Assembly (NCBI GenBank): GCA_949358305.1
Contig: OX442317.1
Span: 12,900,186 to 12,964,185 of the forward strand
Origin: Strigamia acuminata
Taxonomy: Eukaryota; Arthropoda; Chilopoda; Geophilomorpha; Linotaeniidae
Direction of reading: 5' to 3'
DNA: 64,000 nt
In this document: piece after piece, positions 1 through 12,450 of the stretch
Layout of the letters: each line of letters opens with the position of its first letter
Numbering within the stretch: position 1 is the first letter of the stretch
Notes under the pieces: generated by a model
Seen by the model: only the letters and a program-made list of their open reading frames with translations
Databases searched by the model: none
What the model was told of the DNA's origin: nothing
Program-made: the position numbers and the translations under genes

Positions 1-37
1 CCGCTGCTTCCGCGGTCAAACCAGCTGCAGTTGCCAT
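1..37 (-). CDS. Start of a BEL/Pao-like gag, partial
   Basis: On the minus strand an ATG at position 37 opens a frame reading MATAAGLTAEAA to the window edge. The intact BEL/Pao element further right also begins its polyprotein with MAT followed by small residues and glycine, and here too the ATG lies downstream of a leader, a primer-binding site and an LTR. I therefore read this as the first 12 codons of the gag-pol frame of the element whose LTR lies at 1206-2171. Only 12 residues are visible, so the call rests on position and on the analogous layout rather than on a domain. Confidence 0.4.
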   Translation of the reverse strand, partial: MATAAGLTAEAA

Positions 38-362
38 TTATTCTCGAGAAAGAGAGAATGAGAATAAAAATTCTATTCAACAACTCAATCACTGCTAATT
101 AAATCCCCACGAATATTCTCCGAACTTCACAGACTCTTACTTATACTTGCTTAACGTTAATTCAAATGCGGTGTGCAAATGAAAAACGACCTCGAAATAA
201 AATGCTAAACTCAACTCCGAAATGCCACAGACAATCTGACTTGACACACTATACGTAATACACTGGGACGGAATTATTGACCGCACAAATAAACTTATCC
301 GCATAAATGTCTTGATAATTCCCCCAAAATGCACTTAGTTCGAAATTAATAATTAATATCTA

Positions 363-590
363 ACCGCACAACCGAGATAAATTAGTTATCTTTTACAATA
401 ACACTGCACAAAAGAGATAAATAGTTATATTTTACAATAACCCCGCACAAAGAGATAAATAGTTATATTTTACAATAACCCCGCACAAAGAGATAATAGC
501 TATAGTTTATAATAGCGCTGCACAAAAGAGATAATTAGCTATCATATACAATAGCTCCGCACTTAAGAGATAATAACTTGATATTTAAAA
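363..590. repeat. Minisatellite of about 40 bp, 5 to 6 copies
   Basis: Diverged tandem copies of a unit of about 38 to 42 bases are visible. Each copy has CCGCAC or CTGCAC, then AAGAGATAAATAG, then TTATATTTTACAATA. Copies start near 363, 405, 443, 482, 520 and 560 and decay towards the right. It lies inside the leader of the left BEL/Pao-like element, so it may be a leader-length polymorphism. No function can be read from it. Confidence 0.7.
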
Positions 591-1182
591 TTATTGACAT
601 AAAAACCCCTTTTAAACTCCCCAAATACAGCTCGAAATTGGCAGAAACTTCCTTGAAAAATCAGATAAAGAATTAATTTAAATAAATATAATTCTTAAAT
701 TCTAACAGCAATTGAATTAAAATTAATCTTGTTCTTTTTTCAGCTGCAGATGAACTTGAAGATTGACATTGCGTTGTGTTTCTCAAATTGTTGACCAGGA
801 AATCGCTTGCTTGTCTCCTTATGTTGACCGCCACAGTAGAAGGACTCCGAACTCGTTACACTTGACATAAAATCCACTGACGAATCAACTCCCTGACGAC
901 TGCGAAGGATGACACAGCACAAACACACTTCTGTCGCAATTGGCGACAATAATCCAGTAGAGAAAAATCGAAAAACGTGTTGTCACACACTTCACACCAC
1001 GAAAATCGGCACCACACACTGCTTACTGCGAACTAGATGCCACACACTGCCTCACTGTGAAGTCGGGAACACACACGCAAATCACCGTGAAATCGACGTC
1101 ACACACCTGGCTAAAAATGCAATGACGTGCACTGAAATCCACTGGAAGAACTGGACGAAAATCCTGGTTGGCAACAACAAAA

Positions 1183-1201
1183 TCCTTGGGTCACGGTACC
1201 A
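1183..1201 (-). other. Primer-binding site candidate
   Basis: On the minus strand the sequence TGGTACCGTGACCCAAGG starts four bases after the end of the LTR. TGG complements the CCA end of a tRNA, as expected for a retrotransposon primer-binding site. The element at 41.5 kb has a near-identical site (TGGTACCGTGATACCAGG). The specific tRNA was not identified. Confidence 0.6.
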
Positions 1202-1205
1202 AAAA

Positions 1206-2171
1206 TGTTGCAACTCGCCACTGCCGTGATGCGACGAGTTGTAACGCGGTGGGGAATTATTGGCAAATTTCCCATAGGCCTATACTTTGCTTAGCTGAGA
1301 GGAGAAGTGAGTTGACTTGAGTTTCTGCACTGGATCTTGTGGGGAGCTGCTCCAGGGAGTTTGGGGTTAAATCTCCCTAATCACACATGTTGGATGTTGA
1401 ATAAAATAAACCTTTGTGTAGAAAAATCCAGATAATGCTTTTAATCATTTCAAAACATTAACATGGAGGCAAATTCAACTTAACTACATCTAATTCTTCA
1501 TAACAAGAGTGTAACAACTTCATAACAACAACAATTCTATAGCAACAACAAATTCATGAGGCACCTAGTGACTAAATTTCTAAATAACATAAGTTAAAGC
1601 TTGCATTGTGCCTCATAATAGAGATAAAATCAACTAAAATTAACAGAAATCATTGGAAAGAATTATAACAAATAGAATAGGAATAAACTTAACTAAATAT
1701 GCAAATAACGCATCTAAAGCAAGTCAAATACACTGTAAAAATGCATTAATTGCAATCCATTACAAAATTAACAATTCCTTCTTTTCCAATGCACCTTTAA
1801 AGCAACTCAGATGCTTCAAACCCGTCATTCCGCCTTCACAACTGAACTGGGAACAGGACAAGACTTAGAAATAGGTAAACATAGCATGAAAACATTGGAA
1901 AACAAGACTAAAAATTCCCAAACCTTGACCTTGTCATTCTAAGAGATAAAATACCTAACAAACATTGTCTTTACTGAAAATTGGCACACAAAAAAGACAT
2001 GTAAAATTCCTATTACAACAGAAAAAGATTAGATATTTGCTAAATAAATAATACAATTATAAGACCGAAATTAGTAACTCTTCTTTACATTTTCGAACAC
2101 ATAAAATCAAACTACTATCAAATTGACGAGCAGTTGTGGTCTCTCTTTCCTCCTTTCTGTTGCTCGAAACA
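1206..2171 (-). mobile_element. LTR of a BEL/Pao-like retrotransposon
   Basis: The block begins on the plus strand with TGTTGCAACTCGCC next to the primer-binding site and ends with GAAACA where the satellite array begins. Read on the minus strand it has TGTTTC...TTGCAACA ends, the usual TG...CA form. Length is about 966 bp. It contains no convincing coding frame. It is the 5' LTR of an element that extends left of the window, inserted in the satellite. The right boundary is set by the onset of the satellite unit at AGACCAATG. The target-site duplication cannot be checked because the other end is outside the window. Confidence 0.6.
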
Positions 2172-5100
2172 AGACCAATGTCTCTGAATGTTTTGAAATA
2201 GTGTTTAAACCTTAGTAGAAAGCTTTAATGTAAGTTTTAGCAACATCCAAGCAATGATTTGGGAGAATAGACTTTTGATCTCATCACAGTTGACTTAGCA
2301 CAAACACCACAAGACCAATGTCTCTGAATGTTTAGAAATAGTATTTAAACCTTAGTAGAAGGCTTCAATGTAAGTGTTAGCAACATCCAAGCAATAATTT
2401 GAAAGAATAAACTTTTGATCTCATTTGACATCACAGTTGACTTAGCACAAACACCACAAACCAATGTCTCTGAATGTTCTGAAATAGTGTTTAAACCTTA
2501 GTAGAAGGCTTCAATGTAAGTTTTAGCAACATCCAAGCAATGATTTGGGAGAATAGACTTTTGATCTCATCACAGTTGACTTAGCACAAACATCACAAGA
2601 CCAATGTCTCTGAATGTTTTGAAATAGTGTTTAAACCTTAGTAGACGGCTTCAATGTAAGTTTTAGCAACATCTAAGCAATGATTTGGGAGAATAGACTT
2701 TTGATCTCATCACAGTTGACTTAGCACAAACACCACAAGACCAATGTCTCTGAATGTTCTGAAATAGTGTTTAAACTTTAGTAGAAAGCTTTAATGTAAG
2801 TTTTAGCAACATCCAAGCAATGATTTGAAAGAATAAACTTTTGATCTCATTTGACATCACAGTTGACTTAGCACAAACACCACAAGACCAATGTATCTGA
2901 ATGTTCTGAAATAGTGTTTAAACCTTAGTAGAAGGCTTCAATGTAAGTTTTAGCAACATCCAAGCAATGATTTGGGAGAATAGACTTTTGATCTCATCAC
3001 AGTTGACTTAGCACAAACACCACAAGACCAATGTCTCTGAATGTTTAGAAATAGTGTTTAAACCTTAGTAGAAGACTTCAATGTAAGTGTTAGCAACATC
3101 CAAGCAATAATTTGAAAGAATAAACTTTTGATCTCATTTGACATCACAGTTGACTTAGCACAAACACCACAAGACCAATGTGTCTGAATGTTCTGAAATA
3201 GTGTTTAAACCTTAGTAGAAGGCTTCAATGTAAGTTTTAGCAACATCCAAGCAATGATTTTGGAGAATAGACTTTTGATCTCATCACAGTTGACTTAGCA
3301 CAAACACCACAAGACCAATGTCTCCGAATGTTCTGAAATAGTGTTTAAACCTTAGTAGAAGGCTTCAATGTAAGTTTTAGCAACATCCAAGCAATGATTT
3401 GGAAGAATAAACTTTTGATCCCATTTGACATCACAGTTGACTTAGCACAAACATCACAAGACCAATGTTTCTGAATGTTCTGAAATAGTGTTTAAACCTT
3501 AGTAGAAAGCTTCAATGTAAGTTTTAGCAACATCCAAGCAATAATTTGAAAGAATAAACTTTTGATCTCATTTGACGTCACAGTTGACTTAGCACAAACA
3601 CCACAAGACCAATGTCTCTGAATGTTTAGAAATAGTGTTTAAACCTTAGTAGAAGGCTTCAATGTAAGTGTTAGCAACATCCAAGCAATAATTTGAAAGA
3701 ATAAACTTTTGATCTCATTTGACATCACAGTTGACTTAGCACAAACACCACAAACCAATGTCTCTGAATGTTCTGAAATAGTGTTTAAACCTTAGTAGAA
3801 GGCTTCAATGTAAGTTTTAGCAACATCCAAGCAATGATTTAGGAGAATAGACTTTTGATCTCATCACAGTTGACTTAGCACAAACATCACAAGACCAATG
3901 TCTCTGAATGTTTTGAAATAGTGTTTAAACCTTAGTAAAAAGCTTTAATGTAAGTTTTAGCAACATCCAAGCAATGATTTGGGAGAATAGACTTTTGATC
4001 TCATCACAGTTGACTTAGCACAAACACCACAAGACCAATGTCTCTAAATGTTCTGAAATAGTGTTTAAACCTTAGTAGACGGCTTCAATGTAAGTTTTAG
4101 CAACATCCAAGCAATGATTTGGGAGAATAGACTTTTGATCTCATCACAGTTGACTTAGCACAAACACCACAAGACCAATGTCTCTGAATGTTCTGAAATA
4201 GTGTTTAAACCTTAGTAGAAGGCTTCAATGTAAGTTTTAGCAACATCCAAGCAATGATTTGGGAGAATAGACTTTTGATCTCATCACAGTTGACTTAGCA
4301 CAAACACCACAAGACCAATGTGTCTGAATGTTCTGAAATAGTGTTTAAACCTTAGTAGAAGGCTTCAATGTAAGTTTTAGCAACATTTAAGCAATGATTT
4401 TGGAGAATAGACTTTTGATCTCATCACAGTTGACTTAGCACAAACATCACAAGACCAATGTCTCTGAATGTTCTGAAATAGTGTTTAAACCTTAGTAGAA
4501 GGCTTTAATGTAAGTTTTAGCAACATCCAAGCAATGATTTGAAAGAATAAACTTTTGATCTCATTTGACATCACAGTTGACTTAGCACAAACATCACAAG
4601 ACCAATGTCTCTAAATGTTCTGAAATAGTGTTTAAACCTTAGTAGACGGCTTCAATGTAAGTTTTAGCAACATCTAAGCAATGATTTGGGAGAATAGACT
4701 TTTGATCTCATCACAGTTGACTTAGCACAAACATCACAAGACCAATGTCTCTGAATGTTTTGAAATAGTGTTTAAACCTTAGTAGAAAGCTTTAATGTAA
4801 GTTTTAGCAACATCCAAGCAATGATTTGGGAGAATAGACTTTTGATCTCATCACAGTTGACTTAGCACAAACACCACAAGACCAATGTCTCTGAATGTTT
4901 AGAAATAGTATTTAAACCTTAGTAGAAGGCTTCAATGTAAGTGTTAGCAACATCCAAGCAATAATTTGAAAGAATAAACTTTTGATCTCATTTGACATCA
5001 CAGTTGACTTAGCACAAACACCACAAACCAATGTCTCTGAATGTTCTGAAATAGTGTTTAAACCTTAGTAGAAGGCTTCAATGTAAGTTTTAGCAACATC

Positions 5101-8100
5101 CAAGCAATGATTTGGGAGAATAGACTTTTGATCTCATCACAGTTGACTTAGCACAAACATCACAAGACCAATGTCTCTGAATGTTTTGAAATAGTGTTTA
5201 AACCTTAGTAGACGGCTTCAATGTAAGTTTTAGCAACATCTAAGCAATGATTTGGGAGAATAGACTTTTGATCTCATCACAGTTGACTTAGCACAAACAC
5301 CACAAGACCAATGTCTCTGAATGTTCTGAAATAGTGTTTAAACTTTAGTAGAAAGCTTTAATGTAAGTTTTAGCAACATCCAAGCAATGATTTGAAAGAA
5401 TAAACTTTTGATCTCATTTGATATCACAGTTGACTTAGCACAAACATCACAAGACCAATGTCTCTGAATGTTCTGAAATAGTGTTTAAACCTTAGTAGAA
5501 GGCTTCAATGTAAGTTTTAGCAACATCCAAGCAATGATTTGGAAGAATAAACTTTTGATCCCATTTGACATCACAGTTGACTTAGCACAAACATCACAAG
5601 ACCAATGTTTCTGAATGTTCTGAAATAGTGTTTAAACCTTAGTAGAAAGCTTCAATGTAAGTTTTAGCAACATCCAAGCAATAATTTGAAAGAATAAACT
5701 TTTGATCTCATTTGACGTCACAGTTGACTTAGCACAAACACCACAAGACCAATGTGTCTGAATGTTCTGAAATAGTGTTTAAACCTTAGTAGAAGGCTTC
5801 AATGTAAGTTTTAGCAACATCCAAGCAATGATTTTGGAGAATAGACTTTTGATCTCATCACAGTTGACTTAGCACAAACATCACAAGACCAATGTCTCTG
5901 AATGTTCTGAAATAGTGTTTAAACCTTAGTAGAAAGCTTCAATGTAAGTTTTAGCAACATCCAAGCAATAATTTGAAAGAATAAACTTTTGATTTCATTT
6001 GACGTCACAGTTGACTTAGCACAAACACCACAAGACCAATGTCTCTGAATGTTTAGAAATAGTGTTTAAACCTTAGTAGAAGGCTTCAATGTAAGTGTTA
6101 GCAACATCCAAGCAGTAATTTGAAAGAATAAACTTTTGATCTCATTTGACATCACAGTTGACTTAGCACAAACATCACAAGACCAATGTCTCTGAATGTT
6201 CTGAAATAGTGTTTAAACCTTAGTAGAAGGCTTCAATGTAAGTTTTAGCAACATCCAAACAATGATTTGGAAGAATAAACTTTTGATCCCATTTGACATC
6301 ACAGTTGACTTAGCACAAACACCACAAACCAATGTCTCTGAATGTTCTGAAATAGTGTTTAAACCTTAGTAGAAGGCTTCAATGTAAGTTTTAGCAACAT
6401 CCAAGCAATGATTTGGGAGAATAGACTTTTGATCTCATCACAGTTGACTTAGCACAAACATCACAAGACCAATGTCTCTGAATGTTTTGAAATAGTGTTT
6501 AAACCTTAGTAGAAAGCTTTAATGTAAGTTTTAGCAACATCCAAGCAATGATTTAGGAGAATAGACTTTTGATCTCATCACAGTTGACTTAGCACAAACA
6601 TCACAAGACCAATGTCTCTGAATGTTTTGAAATAGTGTTTAAACCTTAGTAGAAAGCTTTAATGTAAGTTTTAGCAACATCCAAGAAATGATTTGGGAAA
6701 ATAGACTTTTGATCTCATCACAGTTGACCTAGCACAAACACCACAAGACCAATGTCTCTAAATGTTCTGAAATAGTGTTTAAACCTTAGTAGACGGCTTC
6801 AATGTAAGTTTTAGCAACATCTAAGCAATGATTTGGGAGAATAGACTTTTGATCTCATCACAGTTGACTTAGCACAAACACCACAAGACCAATGTCTCTA
6901 AATGTTCTGAAATAGTGTTTAAACCTTAGTAGACGGCTTCAATGTAAGTTTTAGCAACATCCAAGCAATGATTTGGGAGAATAGACTTTTGATCTCATCA
7001 CAGTTGACTTAGCACAAACACCACAAGACCAATGTCTCTGAATGTTCTGAAATAGTGTTTAAACCTTAGTAGAAGGCTTCAATGTAAGTTTTAGCAACAT
7101 CCAAGCAATGATTTGGGAGAATAGACTTTTGATCTCATCACAGTTGACTTAGCACAAACACCACAAGACCAATGTGTCTGAATGTTCTGAAATAGTGTTT
7201 AAACCTTAGTAGAAGGCTTCAATGTAAGTTTTAGCAACATTTAAGCAATGATTTTGGAGAATAGACTTTTGATCTCATCACAGTTGACTTAGCACAAACA
7301 TCACAAGACCAATGTCTCTGAATGTTCTGAAATAGTGTTTAAACCTTAGTAGAAGGCTTTAATGTAAGTTTTAGCAACATCCAAGCAATGATTTGAAAGA
7401 ATAAACTTTTGATCTCATTTGACATCACAGTTGACTTAGCACAAACATCACAAGACCAATGTCTCTAAATGTTCTGAAATAGTGTTTAAACCTTAGTAGA
7501 CGGCTTCAATGTAAGTTTTAGCAACATCTAAGCAATGATTTGGGAGAATAGACTTTTGATCTCATCACAGTTGACTTAGCACAAACATCACAAGACCAAT
7601 GTCTCTGAATGTTTTGAAATAGTGTTTAAACCTTAGTAGAAAGCTTTAATGTAAGTTTTAGCAACATCCAAGCAATGATTTGGGAGAATAGACTTTTGAT
7701 CTCATCACAGTTGACTTAGCACAAACACCACAAGACCAATGTCTCTGAATGTTTAGAAATAGTATTTAAACCTTAGTAGAAGGCTTCAATGTAAGTGTTA
7801 TCAACATCCAAGCAATAATTTGAAAGAATAAACTTTTGATCTCATTTGACATCACAGTTGACTTAGCACAAACACCACAAACCAATGTCTCTGAATGTTC
7901 TGAAATAGTGTTTAAACCTTAGTAGAAGGCTTCAATGTAAGTTTTAGCAACATCCAAGCAATGATTTGGGAGAATAGACTTTTGATCTCATCACAGTTGA
8001 CTTAGCACAAACATCACAAGACCAATGTCTCTGAATGTTTTGAAATAGTGTTTAAACCTTAGTAGACGGCTTCAATGTAAGTTTTAGCAACATCTAAGCA

Positions 8101-11100
8101 ATGATTTGGGAGAATAGACTTTTGATCTCATCACAGTTGACTTAGCACAAACACCACAAGACCAATGTCTCTGAATGTTCTGAAATAGTGTTTAAACTTT
8201 AGTAGAAAGCTTTCATGTAAGTTTTAGCAACATCCAAGCAATGATTTGAAAGAATAAACTTTTGATCTCATTTGACATCACAGTTGACTTAGCACAAACA
8301 TCACAAGACCAATGTCTCTGAATGTTCTGAAATAGTGTTTAAACCTTAGTAGAAGGCTTCAATGTAAGTTTTAGCAACATCCAAGCAATGATTTGGAAGA
8401 ATAAACTTTTGATCCCATTTGACATCACAGTTGACTTAGCACAAACATCACAAGACCAATGTTTCTGAATGTTCTGAAATAGTGTTTAAACCTTAGTAGA
8501 AAGCTTCAATGTAAGTTTTAGCAACATCCAAGCAATAATTTGAAAGAATAAACTTTTGATCTCATTTGACGTCACAGTTGACTTAGCACAAACACCACAA
8601 GACCAATGTGTCTGAATGTTCTGAAATAGTGTTTAAACCTTAGTAGAAGGCTTCAATGTAAGTTTTAGCAACATCCAAGCAATGATTTTGGAGAATAGAC
8701 TTTTGATCTCATCACAGTTGACTTAGCACAAACATCACAAGACCAATGTCTCTGAATGTTCTGAAATAGTGTTTAAACCTTAGTAGAAAGCTTCAATGTA
8801 AGTTTTAGCAACATCCAAGCAATAATTTGAAAGAATAAACTTTTGATCTCATTTGACGTCACAGTTGACTTAGCACAAACACCACAAGACCAATGTCTCT
8901 GAATGTTTAGAAATAGTGTTTAAACCTTAGTAGAAGGCTTCAATGTAAGTGTTAGCAACATCCAAGCAGTAATTTGAAAGAATAAACTTTTGATCTCATT
9001 TGACATCACAGTTGACTTAGCACAAACATCACAAGACCAATGTCTCTGAATGTTCTGAAATAGTGTTTAAACCTTAGTAGAAGGCTTCAATGTAAGTTTT
9101 AGCAACATCCAAACAATGATTTGGAAGAATAAACTTTTGATCCCATTTGACATCACAGTTGACTTAGCACAAACACCACAAACCAATGTCTCTGAATGTT
9201 CTGAAATAGTGTTTAAACCTTAGTAGAAGGCTTCAATGTAAGTTTTAGCAACATCCAAGCAATGATTTGGGAGAATAGACTTTTGATCTCATCACAGTTG
9301 ACTTAGCACAAACATCACAAGACCAATGTCTCTGAATGTTTTGAAATAGTGTTTAAACCTTAGTAGAAAGCTTTAATGTAAGTTTTAGCAACATCCAAGC
9401 AATGATTTAGGAGAATAGACTTTTGATCTCATCACAGTTGACTTAGCACAAACATCACAAGACCAATGTCTCTGAATGTTTTGAAATAGTGTTTAAACCT
9501 TAGTAGAAAGCTTTAATGTAAGTTTTAGCAACATCCAAGAAATGATTTGGGAAAATAGACTTTTGATCTCATCACAGTTGACCTAGCACAAACACCACAA
9601 GACCAATGTCTCTAAATGTTCTGAAATAGTGTTTAAACCTTAGTAGACGGCTTCAATGTAAGTTTTAGCAACATCTAAGCAATGATTTGGGAGAATAGAC
9701 TTTTGATCTCATCACAGTTGACTTAGCACAAACACCACAAGACCAATGTCTCTGAATGTTCTGAAATAGTGTTTAAACTTTAGTAGAAAGCTTTAATGTA
9801 AGTTTTAGCAACATCCAAGCAATGATTTGAAAGAATAAACTTTTGATCTCATTTGACATCACAGTTGACTTAGCACAAACATCACAAGACCAATGTCTCT
9901 GAATGTTCTGAAATAGTGTTTAAACCTTAGTAGAAGGCTTCAATGTAAGTTTTAGCAACATCCAAGCAATGATTTGGAAGAATAAACTTTTGATCCCATT
10001 TGACATCACAGTTGACTTAGCACAAACACCACAAGACCAATGTGTCTGAATGTTCTGAAATAGTGTTTAAACCTTAGTAGAAGGCTTCAATGTAAGTTTT
10101 AGCAACATTTAAGCAATGATTTTGGAGAATAGACTTTTGATCTCATTTGACATCACAGTTGACTTAGCACAAACATCACAAGACCAATGTCTCTGAATGT
10201 TCAGAAATAGTGTTTAAACCTTAGTAGAAGGCTTCAATGTAAGTTTTAGCAACATCCAAGCAATAATTTGAAAGAATAAACTTTTGATCTCATTTGACAT
10301 CACAGTTGACTTAGCACAAACACCACAAGATCAATGTCTCTGAATGTTCTGAAATAGTGTTTAAACCTTAGTAGAAGGCTTCAATGTTAGTTTTAGCAAC
10401 ATCCAAGCAATAATTTGAAAGAATAAACTTTTGATCTCATTTGACATCACAGTTGACTTAGCACAAACACCACAAGACCAATGTCTCTGAATGTTCAGAA
10501 ATAGTGTTTAAACCTTAGTAGAAGGCTTCAATGTAAGTTTTAGCAACATCCAAGCAATAATTTGAAAGAATAAACTTTTGATCTCATTTGACATCACAGT
10601 TGACTTAGCACAAACACCACAAACCAATGTCTCTGAATGTTCTGAAATAGTGTTTAAACCTTAGTAGAAGGCTTCAATGTAAGTTTTAGCAACATCCAAG
10701 CAATGATTTGGGAGAATAGACTTTTGATCTCATCACAGTTGACTTAGCACAAACATCACAAGACCAATGTCTCTGAATGTTCTGAAATAGTGTTTAAACC
10801 TTAGTAGAAAGCTTTAATGTAAGTTTTAGCAACATCCAAGCAATGATTTGAAAGAATAAACTTTTGATCTTATTTGACGTCACAGTTGACTTAGCACAAA
10901 CACCACAAGACCAATGTGTCTGAATGTTCTGAAATAGTGTTTAAACCTTAGTAGAAGGCTTCAATGTAAGTTTTAGCAACATCCAAGCAATGATTTTGGA
11001 GAATAGACTTTTGATCTCATCACAGTTGACTTAGCACAAACATCACAAGACCAATGTCTCTAAATGTTCTGAAATAGTGTTTAAACCTTAGTAGAAAGCT

Positions 11101-12450
11101 TTAATGTAAGTTTTAGCAACATCCAAGCAATGATTTGAAAGAATAAACTTTTGATCTCATTTGACATCACAGTTGACTTAGCACAAACATCACAAGACCA
11201 ATGTCTCTGAATGTTCTGAAATAGTGTTTAAACCTTAGTAGAAGGCTTCAATGTAAGTTTTAGCAACATCCAAGCAATGATTTGGAAGAATAAACTTTTG
11301 ATCCCATTTGACATCACAGTTGACTTAGCACAAACATCACAAGACCAATGTTTCTGAATGTTCTGAAATAGTGTTTAAACCTTAGTAGAAAGCTTCAATG
11401 TAAGTTTTAGCAACATCCAAGCAATAATTTGAAAGAATAAACTTTTGATCTCATTTGACGTCACAGTTGACTTAGCACAAACACCACAAGACCAATGTCT
11501 CTGAATGTTTAGAAATAGTGTTTAAACCTTAGTAGAAGGCTTCAATGTAAGTGTTAGCAACATCCAAGCAATAATTTGAAAGAATAAATTTTTGATCTCA
11601 TTTGACATCACAGTTGACTTAGCACAAACACCACAAACCAATGTCTCTGAATGTTCTGAAATAGTGTTTAAACCTTAGTAGAAGGTTTCAATGTAAGTTT
11701 TAGCAACATCCAAGCAATGATTTGGGAGAATAGACTTTTGATCTCATCACAGTTGACTTAGCACAAACATCACAAGACCAATGTCTCTGAATGTTTTGAA
11801 ATAGTGTTTAAACCTTAGTAGAAAGCTTTAATGTAAGTTTTAGCAACATCCAAGCAATGATTTGGGAGAATAGACTGTTGATCTCATCACAGTTGACTTA
11901 GCACAAACATCACAAGACCAATGTCTCTGAATGTTCTGAAATAGTGTTTAAACCTTAGTAGAAAGCTTTAATGTAAGTTTTAGCAACATCCAAGAAATGA
12001 TTTGGGAAAATAGACTTTTGATCTCATCACAGTTGACTTAGCACAAACACCACAAGACCAATGTCTCTGAATGTTCTGAAATAGTGTTTAAACCTTAGTA
12101 GAAGGCTTCAATGTAAGTTTTAGCAACATCCAAGCAATGATTTGGAAGAATAAACTTTTGATCCCATTTGACATCACAGTTGACTTAGCACAAACATCAC
12201 AAGACCAATGTTTCTGAATGTTCTGAAATAGTGTTTAAACCTTAGTAGAAAGCTTCAATGTAAGTTTTAGCAACATCCAAGCAATAATTTGAAAGAATAA
12301 ACTTTTGATCTCATTTGACGTCACAGTTGACTTAGCACAAACACCACAAGACCAATGTGTCTGAATGTTCTGAAATAGTGTTTAAACCTTAGTAGAAGGC
12401 TTCAATGTAAGTTTTAGCAACATTTAAGCAATGATTTTGGAGAATAGACT
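2172..12450. repeat. Satellite array, block 1 (units of about 140 and 147 bp)
   Basis: Head-to-tail copies of one unit fill this stretch; AAGACCAATG recurs at 2171 and 2311, a 140-base step. Two main subtypes differ by linked changes. The short form has GGGAGAATAGAC and GATCTCATCACAG. The long form has GAAAGAATAAAC and GATCTCATTTGACATCACAG. A further variant lacks GA in CACAAACCAATG. Diagnostic variants recur at fixed larger distances (about 2,854 bp between roughly 4.0-6.8 kb and 6.8-9.7 kb), so the array has higher-order structure. There is no open frame and no recognisable transposon motif. Confidence 0.95.

Larger units (their letters stand above)
38..1205 (-). other. BEL/Pao leader (5' untranslated internal region)
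   Basis: This AT-rich stretch lies between the LTR and the presumed gag start of the left-hand element. It has no convincing coding frame; the short ORFs at 137-334, 740-949 and 909-1229 show no recognisable motif. It contains a minisatellite (363-590). It also contains a block at about 730-781 that resembles the leader of the BEL element at 41250-41307, including 16 identical bases at 766-781. It ends at a primer-binding-site-like sequence beside the LTR. The shared block suggests the two elements are relatives although their LTRs look unrelated. Confidence 0.5.

Noticed and set aside
909-1868. Plus-strand ORFs 909-1229 and 1653-1868
   Set aside because: They lie in the leader and LTR of a minus-strand element and encode low-complexity sequence without family resemblance.
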